64,000 nt of DNA from Sphingomonas ginsengisoli An et al. 2013. Lineage in GTDB: Bacteria; Pseudomonadota; Alphaproteobacteria; Sphingomonadales; Sphingomonadaceae. Positions within the stretch are counted from its first letter, which is position 1. Every line of letters begins with the position of its first letter. A model generated the notes under the pieces. It was not told where the DNA came from. It did not search any database and saw nothing but the letters and a program-made list of their open reading frames with translations. Both the position numbers and the translations under genes were made by a program. The stretch spans positions 1,922,001 to 1,986,000 of the forward strand of contig NZ_CP045434.1 of assembly GCF_009363895.1 (NCBI RefSeq), written 5' to 3'. Positions 34,983-42,901 of this stretch are shown one piece after another.

Positions 34983-36701
34983 GTGACCGAGCCCTTCCTG
35001 CTGTTCGACGATGCCCGCGCCGGGGCGCCCCCCGCCCGGCTCTACCGCGCGCCAACGCGGATCATCGTCGCCCACCGACTGACGGAGGTCGCCGACGCGC
35101 TGGGCGAGTTGCAGACAGCGGTGCGCGGCGGCGCGCATGCGGCGGGTTTTCTGGCTTACGAGGCTGGGATCGCGCTCGACCCCGCGCTCGCGCCGGCCGC
35201 GCGGCAGGGAGACGGGCCGCTGCTATGGTTCGGGCTGTTCGACGATTATGAAACGGTCGACGCCGCCGACTTCCTGCCCGACCCAGCCGGCGCGAGGGCG
35301 AGCGCGCCGGTCCCGCGCCTGGCCCGCGCCGATTATCTCGCGACCGCTGCAGACGTCCGCGACCACCTGTTCGCCGGCGATTTCTATCAGGCCAATTTGA
35401 CCTTCGGCTGCGATGTTCGCTTCGCCGGCGATCCGCTCGCACTCTACGCCCGGCTGCGACAGGCGAGCGGGGCCGGCTGGGGCGGCGTGGTCCGCCACGA
35501 CGACGGCTGGTTGCTGTCGTGCAGCCCCGAGCAATTCTTCACGCTACGCGATGGGATGATTGAGGCCCGCCCGATGAAGGGTACCGCGCCGCTTTCCGCC
35601 CCGCCCGCGGCGCTGACCGACGATCCCAAGAATCGCGCCGAAAATCTGATGATCGTCGACCTCATCCGCAACGACCTTGCCCGGGTCGCCGAGCCGGGCA
35701 GCGTCGCGGTGCCCGAGTTGTTCGCGGTCGAGACCTATCCGACGCTGCGGCAGATGGTCAGCCGGGTGACCGCCCGCCTCCGCCCGGGGCTCGACGCGGT
35801 GGACGTGATCCGGACCATCTTTCCCTGCGGCTCGGTGACCGGCGCGCCCAAGGTCGCCGCCATGCTGGCGCTCCGCCGGCTCGAGCCGGAACCGCGGGGC
35901 GCCTATACCGGCTCGATGGGGTGGATCGACCCCAACGGCAATGCCAGCTTCAACGTCCTCATCCGCACGCTGGCGACCCGCGAAGGGGAAGAGGCTGCGC
36001 GGATCGGGCTCGGCTCCGGGCTTGTGGTCGACTCGCAAGCGAGCGATGAGTGGGCCGAGTGCCTGGCCAAGGGAGCCTTCGTGACTGCCCAGCAACCGAC
36101 CGTCGACCTCATCGAAACGATGCGTTTCGATCCGCGCGAGGGCGTGCTTGAGCTCGATCGCCATCTCGACCGGCTCGGCGCCTCGGCGCGGGCTTTGGGT
36201 TTCAGTTACGACCGCCACGCTGCCCGCAACGAGCTTCAGGCAGCGACCTTCAGCCGCAAACTGCCGGGTGTCGCCCGGCTGCTACTCTCACCGACCGGGA
36301 CGATGGCGGTGGAGCTGCGCAACCTGCCCCCGGCCGCGCGGCCCCCGGTGACGGTCGCGCTTCGCCCCCTGCCTGTTCCGGCAAGTGATTTCCGTCTCAG
36401 CCACAAGACCACCGACCGAAGCTTCTACGACCGGGCGCAGGCCGAAGGCGGCGCGTTCGAGACTTTGTTCGTCGACCCCGACGGCAAGCTCACCGAGGGC
36501 AGCTTCACCAACCTGTTCGTCGAACGCGACGGCCAGCTGCTCACCCCGCCCGCCAGCCGCGGGCTGATGCCCGGCGTGCTCCGTGCCAAGCTGCTCGACG
36601 AGGGCCGCGCGGTCGAGGCGGATTTGACCCCCGACGATCTGGCGGGCGGCTTTCACATCGGCAACATGGTCCGCGGGCTGATCGCGGCTCGATTGGCTTA
36701 A
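34983..36701 (+). CDS. pabB: aminodeoxychorismate synthase PabB fused to lyase PabC
   Basis: 572 residues. The first about 380 form the chorismate-binding domain (RPMKGT, VDLIRNDLARV, GSVTGAPK, and a final GSGLVVDS loop). The remainder is an aminotransferase class IV domain (ETMRFDPREGVLELDRHLDR, TEGSFTNLFVE) as in aminodeoxychorismate lyase. Together they turn chorismate and glutamine-derived ammonia into 4-aminobenzoate for folate. GTG 34983 is used. The glutamine amidotransferase subunit PabA is not nearby. Convergent with pdeM across a palindromic repeat. Confidence 0.92.
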   Translation: MTEPFLLFDDARAGAPPARLYRAPTRIIVAHRLTEVADALGELQTAVRGGAHAAGFLAYEAGIALDPALAPAARQGDGPLLWFGLFDDYETVDAADFLPDPAGARASAPVPRLARADYLATAADVRDHLFAGDFYQANLTFGCDVRFAGDPLALYARLRQASGAGWGGVVRHDDGWLLSCSPEQFFTLRDGMIEARPMKGTAPLSAPPAALTDDPKNRAENLMIVDLIRNDLARVAEPGSVAVPELFAVETYPTLRQMVSRVTARLRPGLDAVDVIRTIFPCGSVTGAPKVAAMLALRRLEPEPRGAYTGSMGWIDPNGNASFNVLIRTLATREGEEAARIGLGSGLVVDSQASDEWAECLAKGAFVTAQQPTVDLIETMRFDPREGVLELDRHLDRLGASARALGFSYDRHAARNELQAATFSRKLPGVARLLLSPTGTMAVELRNLPPAARPPVTVALRPLPVPASDFRLSHKTTDRSFYDRAQAEGGAFETLFVDPDGKLTEGSFTNLFVERDGQLLTPPASRGLMPGVLRAKLLDEGRAVEADLTPDDLAGGFHIGNMVRGLIAARLA

Positions 36702-36840
36702 GATCCTCCCCGTGCGACGGCATGGGGAGGTGGCAGTCGCGCCAGCGACTGACGGAGGGGCCAGCGACGATCGAACAGGCCCCTCCACCATCAGCCTTCG
36801 GCTGACGGTCCCCCTCCCCACGGCTCCGCCGCAGGGAGGT
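36702..36840. repeat. imperfect palindromic intergenic repeat (~139 bases)
   Basis: The whole gap between the pabB stop and the pdeM stop is one imperfect inverted repeat. The left half (GATCCTCCCCGTGCGACGGC onward) matches the reverse complement of the right half (ending CTCCGCCGCAGGGAGG), with short inner hairpins GCCTTCGGC and CGCGCCAGCG. Such CCTCCCC-rich palindromes recur between convergent genes in sphingomonad genomes. It may also stop transcription from both sides. Confidence 0.6.
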
Positions 36841-37503
36841 TCACGCGGCCAGCGGAAACTTCAGCAGCCGGTCGGCGACCGGAATCAACGCCGCGGCCGA
36901 GCCGCCGACTTTCTTCATGATCTCGGGATGGTGCGCGTCGAGACCGCCGGTGAGCGCGCCGAACGCCGGCAGGATCAGCTTCGACCCGCTGGCGACAAAG
37001 CAGCGTCGAGAGACGCGCTTACCGCGGAGCTGGAGGCGGAGCTTGGGATGGTAATGGCCCGACAGTTCGGGCCGCGGGTCCAAGGGCTGGGCTTCGTGGC
37101 GGAGGACCAGGTTGTCGACCGCGATTTCCTCGACCAGCCGGCCGCCGCAGTGGTCGGCGAAGCCCGGGTCGTGGTTGCCGAGGATCCACACCCAGTCGAG
37201 CCGGGCGGTCATGCCGGTGAGCAGCGCGCACGCCGCCTCGGGTAGCCGGTCGCAGCCGAACTTGTCGTGGAAGCTGTCGCCCAGGCAGTAGAGCGTGGCG
37301 GCGCCGGTGCGGTCGACCAGTTCGTTCAACGCGGTCAGCGTCGCGATGCTGTCGTAGGGCGGCAGGAACTGGCCGAGCTTGGCGAACCAGCTCGCTTTCT
37401 CAAGGTGCAGGTCGGCAACCAGCAGCGCTTGACGCGCCGGCCACCACAGCGCGCCTTGGGGCTCGGCAAGGAAATCGTGACCAGCGAACGAAAGCGGAAC
37501 CAT
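36841..37503 (-). CDS. pdeM: ligase-associated DNA damage response endonuclease PdeM
   Basis: 220 residues with the calcineurin-like phosphoesterase motifs: VADLHLEKASW (D-x-H), YCLGDSFHD (GD-x2-H/D), WILGNHDPG (GNHD) and LSGHYHPK (GH-x-H). PdeM is the phosphoesterase of the LigB/ligase-associated repair set. ATG 37503. Located after the DEDD exonuclease gene on the same strand, 28 bases apart. The set continues with the Lhr-like helicase and MBL exonuclease, but no ATP-dependent ligase is seen in the window. Confidence 0.9.
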   Translation of the reverse strand: MVPLSFAGHDFLAEPQGALWWPARQALLVADLHLEKASWFAKLGQFLPPYDSIATLTALNELVDRTGAATLYCLGDSFHDKFGCDRLPEAACALLTGMTARLDWVWILGNHDPGFADHCGGRLVEEIAVDNLVLRHEAQPLDPRPELSGHYHPKLRLQLRGKRVSRRCFVASGSKLILPAFGALTGGLDAHHPEIMKKVGGSAAALIPVADRLLKFPLAA

Positions 37504-37531
37504 TGCTTCGGCCTGTGGCGCGAAACGCCTG

Positions 37532-37984
37532 CTATTCCAAGTGGGTAAAGTGGTCGCGCAAGGATCGCGCGTCGTGCAGCGCGTTGTGCGGCACGACGCT
37601 GTTGCGGGCGGTCGAGAAGCCCGGCAGGCGAATGAAGCGGAAGGTCAGCTTGGGCACGCGCACGATCTCGCCAGAGCCCGTCATGATCAGCCGGCAGAAC
37701 AGCGAGATGTCCTCGGGCCAGTCGGCGACGATCTCGACCTCGGTCAGACCAGTCAGCCATTGCGAGAGCGTCTCGGCCGCCTCGCGGTGACCCATCGGCT
37801 CATGCTTGTGCGCTTCCGGCACCGTCCACAGGTAGGGCGCGACGTGGCGCTCGACCCAGTCGGTCAGCGGGCGGTCGTGCTGCAGGACGACGTAGAATTC
37901 CTCGCCGCCATCCTCGGGCACCAGCGCGAGGCTCAGCAGCGGGCCGTTCCAGCCGTCATATTCGCAGTCGAGGAAGTAGCGCAT
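37532..37984 (-). CDS. 3'-5' exonuclease, DEDDh (RNase T/DnaQ-like)
   Basis: 150 residues. MRYFLDCEYDGWNGPL holds Asp/Glu of motif I (D-x-E), a middle Asp lies in EIVADWPEDISLF, and HNALHDARSLRDH gives the final His and Asp. That is the DEDDh 3'-5' exonuclease pattern in a minimal domain. It could trim RNA or DNA ends. It sits between the lipoprotein and pdeM genes in a run of minus-strand genes. ATG 37984 was chosen because conservation starts there. Confidence 0.78.
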   Translation of the reverse strand: MRYFLDCEYDGWNGPLLSLALVPEDGGEEFYVVLQHDRPLTDWVERHVAPYLWTVPEAHKHEPMGHREAAETLSQWLTGLTEVEIVADWPEDISLFCRLIMTGSGEIVRVPKLTFRFIRLPGFSTARNSVVPHNALHDARSLRDHFTHLE

Positions 37985-38010
37985 CGCGGCGCTGTAGCGG
38001 GGTCGCGCGC

Positions 38011-38289
38011 CTAGCGCACCTCCGGCATCTCGGGTCGCGGCGGGCAGGGTTTGCCTTGGGCGGTCGCCTTGCGACAGGCCTTGTCCCACTCGCGCAGCGC
38101 GCGGCCGTAGCGCTCTTCCGCCTCGCGCATCCGTCGCCCACGCTTCTGGTCGGCCTCAGACTGGCTGGTGGTTGCGAGGTCGACGCCCTTTGAAACGACT
38201 TTCACCGGTAAAGTGACGACATCGACCGCGGTATTGGCGACCGCGCAGGCGGAAAGGAGTGGCAAGGTGAGGACGGGCAGGAAGCGCAT
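38011..38289 (-). CDS. small hypothetical lipoprotein (92 aa)
   Basis: The lipoprotein signal MRFLPVLTLPLLSAC puts the acylated Cys at 15. The mature part has TLPVKVVSKGVDLATTSQSE followed by a charged helix and a proline-rich tail. No domain is recognised. It sits between the helicase and exonuclease genes on the same strand, probably co-transcribed through a palindromic repeat. Periplasmic, membrane-attached. Confidence 0.72.
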   Translation of the reverse strand: MRFLPVLTLPLLSACAVANTAVDVVTLPVKVVSKGVDLATTSQSEADQKRGRRMREAEERYGRALREWDKACRKATAQGKPCPPRPEMPEVR

Positions 38290-38332
38290 GGCCCAAGGTC
38301 GGGCAGCCAACCTTGCGCGTTGGTGAACGCCC

Positions 38333-38413
38333 TTCGTCATTGCGAGCGAAGCGAAGCAATCCATCGAGCAGTGCGGCGAATGGATTGCTTCGCCTTCGGC
38401 TCGCAATGACGAA
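38333..38413. repeat. palindromic repeat with CGTCATTGCGAGC ends
   Basis: The outer arms TTCGTCATTGCGAGC (38333-38347) and GCTCGCAATGACGAA (38399-38413) are exact reverse complements; inner arms GAAGCAATCCA and TGGATTGCTTC also pair. The unpaired centre is about 17 bases. CGTCATTGCGAGC palindromes of this kind are widespread interspersed repeats in bacteria. It lies in the 127-base gap between the helicase stop and the lipoprotein start, on the same transcript. Confidence 0.75.
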
Positions 38414-38416
38414 ACC

Positions 38417-40843
38417 TCAATCCAGCCGCATCGCCTCCGCTGCCAGCGCTTCGGCCTCGATCAGCAGGCTGTCATCCGCCGCCGCGCCCGCCGGCAGTGC
38501 TTCGCGGCCGATCACCACCATCAGCGGCACCGCCATCGGGGTCACCCGGCTGACATCGACATGGACCATCTGCGCCGCCGCCCGCTCGACCAGCCGGGCC
38601 AACCGGCCAAGCTCGGTCATCCGCGCGCGTGCGTCCTCCCACGCCGCCTTCATCAGCAGATGCTCGGGCTCATATTTGCGCAGCACGTCGTAGATGAGGT
38701 CGGTCGAGAAACTGACCTGGCGCCCCGTCTTGCGCTTGCCCGGATGCTGGCGCTCGACCAGCCCGCCGATCACCGCCACCTCACGGAAAGCGCGTTTCAG
38801 CAGCATCGACTGCTCGACCCAGTCGACGAATTCATCCTCGAGGATGTCGGGCGAGAGCAACGGTGCGGGATCGGTGATCTTCTCCAACCCATAGACCGCG
38901 ATCGCGTAGTCGTTGGCGACGAAGCCGAGCGGCTTCAGCCCCAGCTTCTCCATCCGCTTGGTGATCAACATGCCGAGCGATTGGTGCGCATTCCAGCCCT
39001 CGAAACTGTACATCACCATGTAATGGCGCTTCTCGAACGGGAAGGTTTCGACCAGCAGTTCGTCGGGCTGGGGCAGGCGCGAGCGGCGCTGCTGCACTTC
39101 GAGCCATTCGCGCACATCGTCGGGGAAGCGATGCCATTCCTCGGGGCTCGCGAGATAAGCGCGGACACGGTCGGCGAGGTGCGTCGTCATGCTCATCCGC
39201 TGACCGCCATAAGTGACCAGCCGCGCCTCCTTGGTGCTGGCGCGGACGATGATGTCGCTGTCCTTCATCCGCTCGACCTCGAGGCTGAGGCCGGCGAAGA
39301 AGATGTGGTCGCCGACGGTGAGGGTCGAGGCGAACCCCTCCTCGACCCGGCCGAGCATCCGGCCGTTCTTGAAGCGGACGTCGAACATCGGATTGTCGAC
39401 GATGATCCCGGCGTTCATCCGATGCTGCACTGCGACCGCGGGCTTGGTGATCCGCCAGTGGCCCGAGCCCGCCGGCTCCTCGGTCAGGCGGCGGAACTTG
39501 TCATAGGCTTTGAGCGCATAGCCGCCGGTGGCGATGTACTGGAGGACGCGCTCGTACACCTCGTCCTGCAGGCCCGCATAAGGCGCGGCCGAGCGGAGTT
39601 CGGCAAGCAGGTCGGCCTGCTCGAACGGGGCGGCGCAGGCGCAGGCCAGAATGTGCTGGGCGAGCGTGTCGAGCGTGCCCGGGCGGAAGATCTCGGGATC
39701 GAGCTCGCGCGCGTCGATCGCGTCCAGGGCGGCGCGCGCCTCGAGATATTCGAAGCGGTTGCCGGGAACGATGGTACCCTGGCTCGGCTCGTCGAGCCGG
39801 TGATTGGCGCGGCCGATCCGCTGGAGCAGGCGGCTCGAGCCCTTGGGCGCGCCCATCTGGACGACCATCTCGACGTCGCCCCAGTCGATCCCGAGATCGA
39901 GGCTGGAGGTGCAGACCAAAGCCCGCAGCCGGCCGTCGGCCATCGCCCCCTCGACCTTGCGCCGCGCCTCGAGCGCGAGGCTGCCGTGATGAATCCCGAG
40001 CGGCAGATTCTGCTCGTTGACCTTCCACAGCTCCTGGAAAATCAGCTCGGCGAGGCTGCGGGTGTTGCAGAAGACGAGCGTCGTCTTGTGCGCCTCGATC
40101 AGCTCCATCACTTGGCGGGCGGCGTAGCGACCCGAATGGCCCGACCAGGGCACGCGACCGTCGGGGATGAGGATCGACAGGTCGGCGTCGGCGCCCGGGT
40201 CGCCGATGACGAGGTCGACCTCTTCCTCATCGGCATCGGGGGCGAGCCAGCCGCGATAGGCGTCGGGATCGCTGACGGTGGCGCTCAGGCCCACCCGGCG
40301 GAGCTGCGGCGCGATTCGCTGGAGCCGGGCGAGGCTCAGCGCGAGGAGGTCGCCGCGCTTGTCGCGGGCGAAGGCATGGATCTCGTCGATCACCACGTGC
40401 TTGAGGTTGGCGAAGAGGGTGAAACTGTCGGGGTAGCTCAGCAGCAGGCTCAAGGATTCGGGCGTGGTCAGCAGGACGTGCGGCGGGCGCGCCCGCTGGC
40501 GCGCCTTGCGGTCAGACGGCGTGTCGCCGCTTCGCGTCTCGACCCGGATTGCCAGACCCATCTCACCGATCGGGCCAAGCAGGTTGCGCTGCACGTCGAC
40601 CCCGAGCGCCTTCAGCGGCGAGATGTAGAGGGTGTGGAGGCCGTCGAAATCAGGCTGCTCGGCCAGCTCGACCAAGGTCGGCAGGAAGCCTGACAGTGTC
40701 TTGCCCGCCCCCGTCGCGGCGACCAGCAACGCGTGGCGTCCGGCCCGCGCCCGTTCGAGCATCGCCAGCTGGTGCCGCCGCGGCGCCCAGCCCTTGGCGG
40801 CGAACCAGTCGGCGATGACGGGCGGAAGGTCAGCCGCGATCAG
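38417..40843 (-). CDS. ligase-associated DEXH-box helicase (Lhr-like), probable CTG start
   Basis: 808 residues if translation starts at CTG 40843, 781 from the first ATG at 40762. Motifs: Walker A ATGAGKT, DEIH box (VIDEIHAFA), VCTSSLDLGIDWGD and QRIGRANHR. This is the Lhr-type helicase of the ligase-associated repair set. The ATG lies after the region DLPPVIADWFAAKGWAPRRHQ, which family members carry at their N-terminus and which is in frame here. A stop is in frame 19 bases upstream of CTG, and no ATG, GTG or TTG lies between. The CTG overlaps the upstream gene stop (CTGA), just as ATGA/GTGA junctions do elsewhere. Confidence 0.88.
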   Translation of the reverse strand: MIAADLPPVIADWFAAKGWAPRRHQLAMLERARAGRHALLVAATGAGKTLSGFLPTLVELAEQPDFDGLHTLYISPLKALGVDVQRNLLGPIGEMGLAIRVETRSGDTPSDRKARQRARPPHVLLTTPESLSLLLSYPDSFTLFANLKHVVIDEIHAFARDKRGDLLALSLARLQRIAPQLRRVGLSATVSDPDAYRGWLAPDADEEEVDLVIGDPGADADLSILIPDGRVPWSGHSGRYAARQVMELIEAHKTTLVFCNTRSLAELIFQELWKVNEQNLPLGIHHGSLALEARRKVEGAMADGRLRALVCTSSLDLGIDWGDVEMVVQMGAPKGSSRLLQRIGRANHRLDEPSQGTIVPGNRFEYLEARAALDAIDARELDPEIFRPGTLDTLAQHILACACAAPFEQADLLAELRSAAPYAGLQDEVYERVLQYIATGGYALKAYDKFRRLTEEPAGSGHWRITKPAVAVQHRMNAGIIVDNPMFDVRFKNGRMLGRVEEGFASTLTVGDHIFFAGLSLEVERMKDSDIIVRASTKEARLVTYGGQRMSMTTHLADRVRAYLASPEEWHRFPDDVREWLEVQQRRSRLPQPDELLVETFPFEKRHYMVMYSFEGWNAHQSLGMLITKRMEKLGLKPLGFVANDYAIAVYGLEKITDPAPLLSPDILEDEFVDWVEQSMLLKRAFREVAVIGGLVERQHPGKRKTGRQVSFSTDLIYDVLRKYEPEHLLMKAAWEDARARMTELGRLARLVERAAAQMVHVDVSRVTPMAVPLMVVIGREALPAGAAADDSLLIEAEALAAEAMRLD

Positions 40844-41040
40844 AGGCCGCTGCCCGGCTCATTCTCGTGCGCGGCCTGCTCGTCGCGATAGTTCTGGCGG
40901 GTCGCTTCCTCGGTCCGCTCGACGCTGTCCGCGCTCTGCTGGCGGTTGCGGATCATCGCCCAGGCGATCGCCAGCACGAGCAGGATTGGGCCGAGTATCG
41001 TGACGATCGTCCAATAGTTGACGTCGCTGCCTGCGGCCAT
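40840..41040 (-). CDS. small single-span membrane protein (66 aa)
   Basis: MAAGSDVNYWTIVTILGPIL continues into one membrane helix (LVLAIAWAMI), followed by an Arg/Gln/Glu-rich cytoplasmic tail (RNRQQSADSVERTEEATRQ). GGAG sits 6 bases before ATG 41040. Its stop overlaps the proposed CTG start of the helicase gene, so the two may be translationally coupled. No family is recognised. Found between two DNA-repair genes (helicase and MBL exonuclease), divergent from the latter. Confidence 0.7.
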   Translation of the reverse strand: MAAGSDVNYWTIVTILGPILLVLAIAWAMIRNRQQSADSVERTEEATRQNYRDEQAAHENEPGSGL

Positions 41041-41105
41041 GATCCACTCCGTTCTTGCCAATTTGCGGGCGGAACCGTCCGCCGTCCACTACCGTATAAG
41101 CCCGC

Positions 41106-42110
41106 ATGGCCCGTCTCGGTTCCTGGATACAGCCTCATGCAGAGGGCATCTACGTCGCACCCGCCGATGCCTGGGTCGACCCCTCGCAGCCAAAGGAGCG
41201 CGCGCTCGTCACACACGGCCACGCCGACCACGCGCGCGGCGGTCATGGCACGGTGTGGGCGACCCCGGCGACGCTGGCGATCATGGATGTCCGCTACGGC
41301 CAGCAAAACGGCTGCCCGGTCGACTATGGCCAGAGCGTCACCGTCGGCGAAGTCGAGGTCAGCTTCGTTCCGGCCGGCCACGTGCTCGGCAGCGCGCAGA
41401 TCATCCTCGACTATCGCGGCGAGCGGGTGGTGGTGTCGGGCGACTACAAGCGGCGCGCCGACCCGACCTGCGAGCCGTTCCTGCCGGTCCCGTGCGACAT
41501 CTTCATCACCGAGGCGACCTTCGGGCTGCCGGTATTCCGCCATCCCGATGCGGGGGGCGAGATCGACCGCCTGCTCGCCCGGCTGGCCGACAATCCCGAC
41601 CGTTGCGTGGTGGTCGGCGCCTATGCGCTGGGCAAGGCGCAGCGGGTCATCAGCGAAGCTCGCCACCGCGGGCACACCGCGCCCATCTACGTCCACGGCG
41701 CGCTCGAAAGGCTGAATAGCCTCTACCAGGAATGGGGGGTCGACCTCGGCGAGTTGCGGCCCGCCACCGGGGCGAGCAAGGCCGAGCTCGCCGGACATCT
41801 GGTCATGTGTCCGCCCGGTGCGCTCAACGACCGCTGGTCGCGCCGCCTGCCCGACCCGATCACCGCGATGGCGAGCGGCTGGATGCGGATTCGCCAGCGC
41901 GCCCGCCAGCGCAACGTCGAGCTGCCGCTGATCCTGTCCGACCATGCCGACTGGGACGAGCTGACCGCCACCATCCTCGAGCTCAAGCCCAAGGAAGTGT
42001 GGATCACCCACGGCCGCGAGGACGCGCTGATGCACTGGTGCATGACCCGCCAGATCAAGGCGCGCGAGCTCAACCTCGTCGGCTATGAAGACGACGATGA
42101 GGACGGCTGA
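41106..42110 (+). CDS. ligase-associated MBL-fold exonuclease
   Basis: 334 residues. ALVTHGHADHARGGH gives the HxHxDH zinc motif of the beta-CASP-like metallo-beta-lactamase exonucleases; FVPAGHVLGSAQI and VSGDYKRRADPTCEPF are the characteristic next strands, and LSDHADWDEL carries the last ligands. The family acts with PdeM, the Lhr-like helicase and an ATP-dependent DNA ligase in end repair. Divergent from the small membrane protein gene. The ligase gene is not downstream; a DsbA-like gene on the other strand follows. Confidence 0.9.
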   Translation: MARLGSWIQPHAEGIYVAPADAWVDPSQPKERALVTHGHADHARGGHGTVWATPATLAIMDVRYGQQNGCPVDYGQSVTVGEVEVSFVPAGHVLGSAQIILDYRGERVVVSGDYKRRADPTCEPFLPVPCDIFITEATFGLPVFRHPDAGGEIDRLLARLADNPDRCVVVGAYALGKAQRVISEARHRGHTAPIYVHGALERLNSLYQEWGVDLGELRPATGASKAELAGHLVMCPPGALNDRWSRRLPDPITAMASGWMRIRQRARQRNVELPLILSDHADWDELTATILELKPKEVWITHGREDALMHWCMTRQIKARELNLVGYEDDDEDG

Positions 42111-42119
42111 GCGCGATCA

Positions 42120-42887
42120 TCAGCTCTTGAGCGCAGCCTCGAGCTGCGGCTTGAGCGCGTTCCAGTTCGAGGTCTGGTCGAGCAGCTTGCCGTTGAGCAC
42201 GAAGGTCGGGGTGCCCTTGAAGTCGGGATACTGATCGGTCACCCGCGCCGTCGCCGCGACTTCATTCTCGAGCGCCTTCTGGTCGGCCAGGCACTGGTTG
42301 CTCTTGCCGCTCGGCAAGCCGTGCTGCGCGGCAAGCGTCTGCAGGCCGGAACGCTCAGCCATCTGCTTGACCACCTGCTGAGCAGGGAGCGATTGCATCT
42401 GGTCGAGTTCGGCCGGCGGCAGCTTCTCGATCGTGCCCATCCAGCTCAGCTGATCCTTGTACATCGCCTCGGCCAGCGGGAAGAAGCCCTGCGGTCCGTT
42501 GCAGCGCGCGATCAGGTTGGCGGCGAGGTCGATCGGCCCGTGGATGATGTAAGGGCGGATTTCCCAGCTGACCTGCCCGCTCTTCACCAGTTCCTTGAGC
42601 GGCGGGACGCCCTCGTCGGCGAAGCGCTTGCACACCGGGCAGCCGAGCGAGGCGATCTCGAGCAGCTTGACCTTGGCGTTGGGATTGCCGCGGACGTAGC
42701 CGTCCTGGGTGGTGTTGACGACGTCGAGCCAGCTCCCGCCCGGCGGCGGGCTCGACTGGGTGATCTTGAGCGACTGGTCGGCGGTCGTCGCGGCGGCGGT
42801 CTGGCTGCTGCTACTCTTCTTGCAGGCGGCAAGGCCCGGCAGGCTCAGCGCCAGTACCGTGGCGGCAAGGGCAATCGAGGTTCGCAT
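42120..42887 (-). CDS. DsbA-like thiol-disulfide oxidoreductase lipoprotein
   Basis: 255 residues. The leader ends LPGLAAC (Cys22), suggesting a lipoprotein. The thioredoxin fold has the active site C-P-V-C in IASLGCPVCKRFADEG, with a long helical insert, and cis-Pro region FKGTPTFVLNG. DsbA-type proteins of this size (thioredoxin_4/DSBA_2 family) introduce disulfides in the periplasm. Could support the cysteine-rich receptor at 57.6-60.8 kb, which is speculative. ATG 42887; the M20 peptidase gene precedes it by 14 bases on the same strand. Confidence 0.87.
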   Translation of the reverse strand: MRTSIALAATVLALSLPGLAACKKSSSSQTAAATTADQSLKITQSSPPPGGSWLDVVNTTQDGYVRGNPNAKVKLLEIASLGCPVCKRFADEGVPPLKELVKSGQVSWEIRPYIIHGPIDLAANLIARCNGPQGFFPLAEAMYKDQLSWMGTIEKLPPAELDQMQSLPAQQVVKQMAERSGLQTLAAQHGLPSGKSNQCLADQKALENEVAATARVTDQYPDFKGTPTFVLNGKLLDQTSNWNALKPQLEAALKS

Positions 42888-42901
42888 AGGTGTCGCTCCG
42901 T

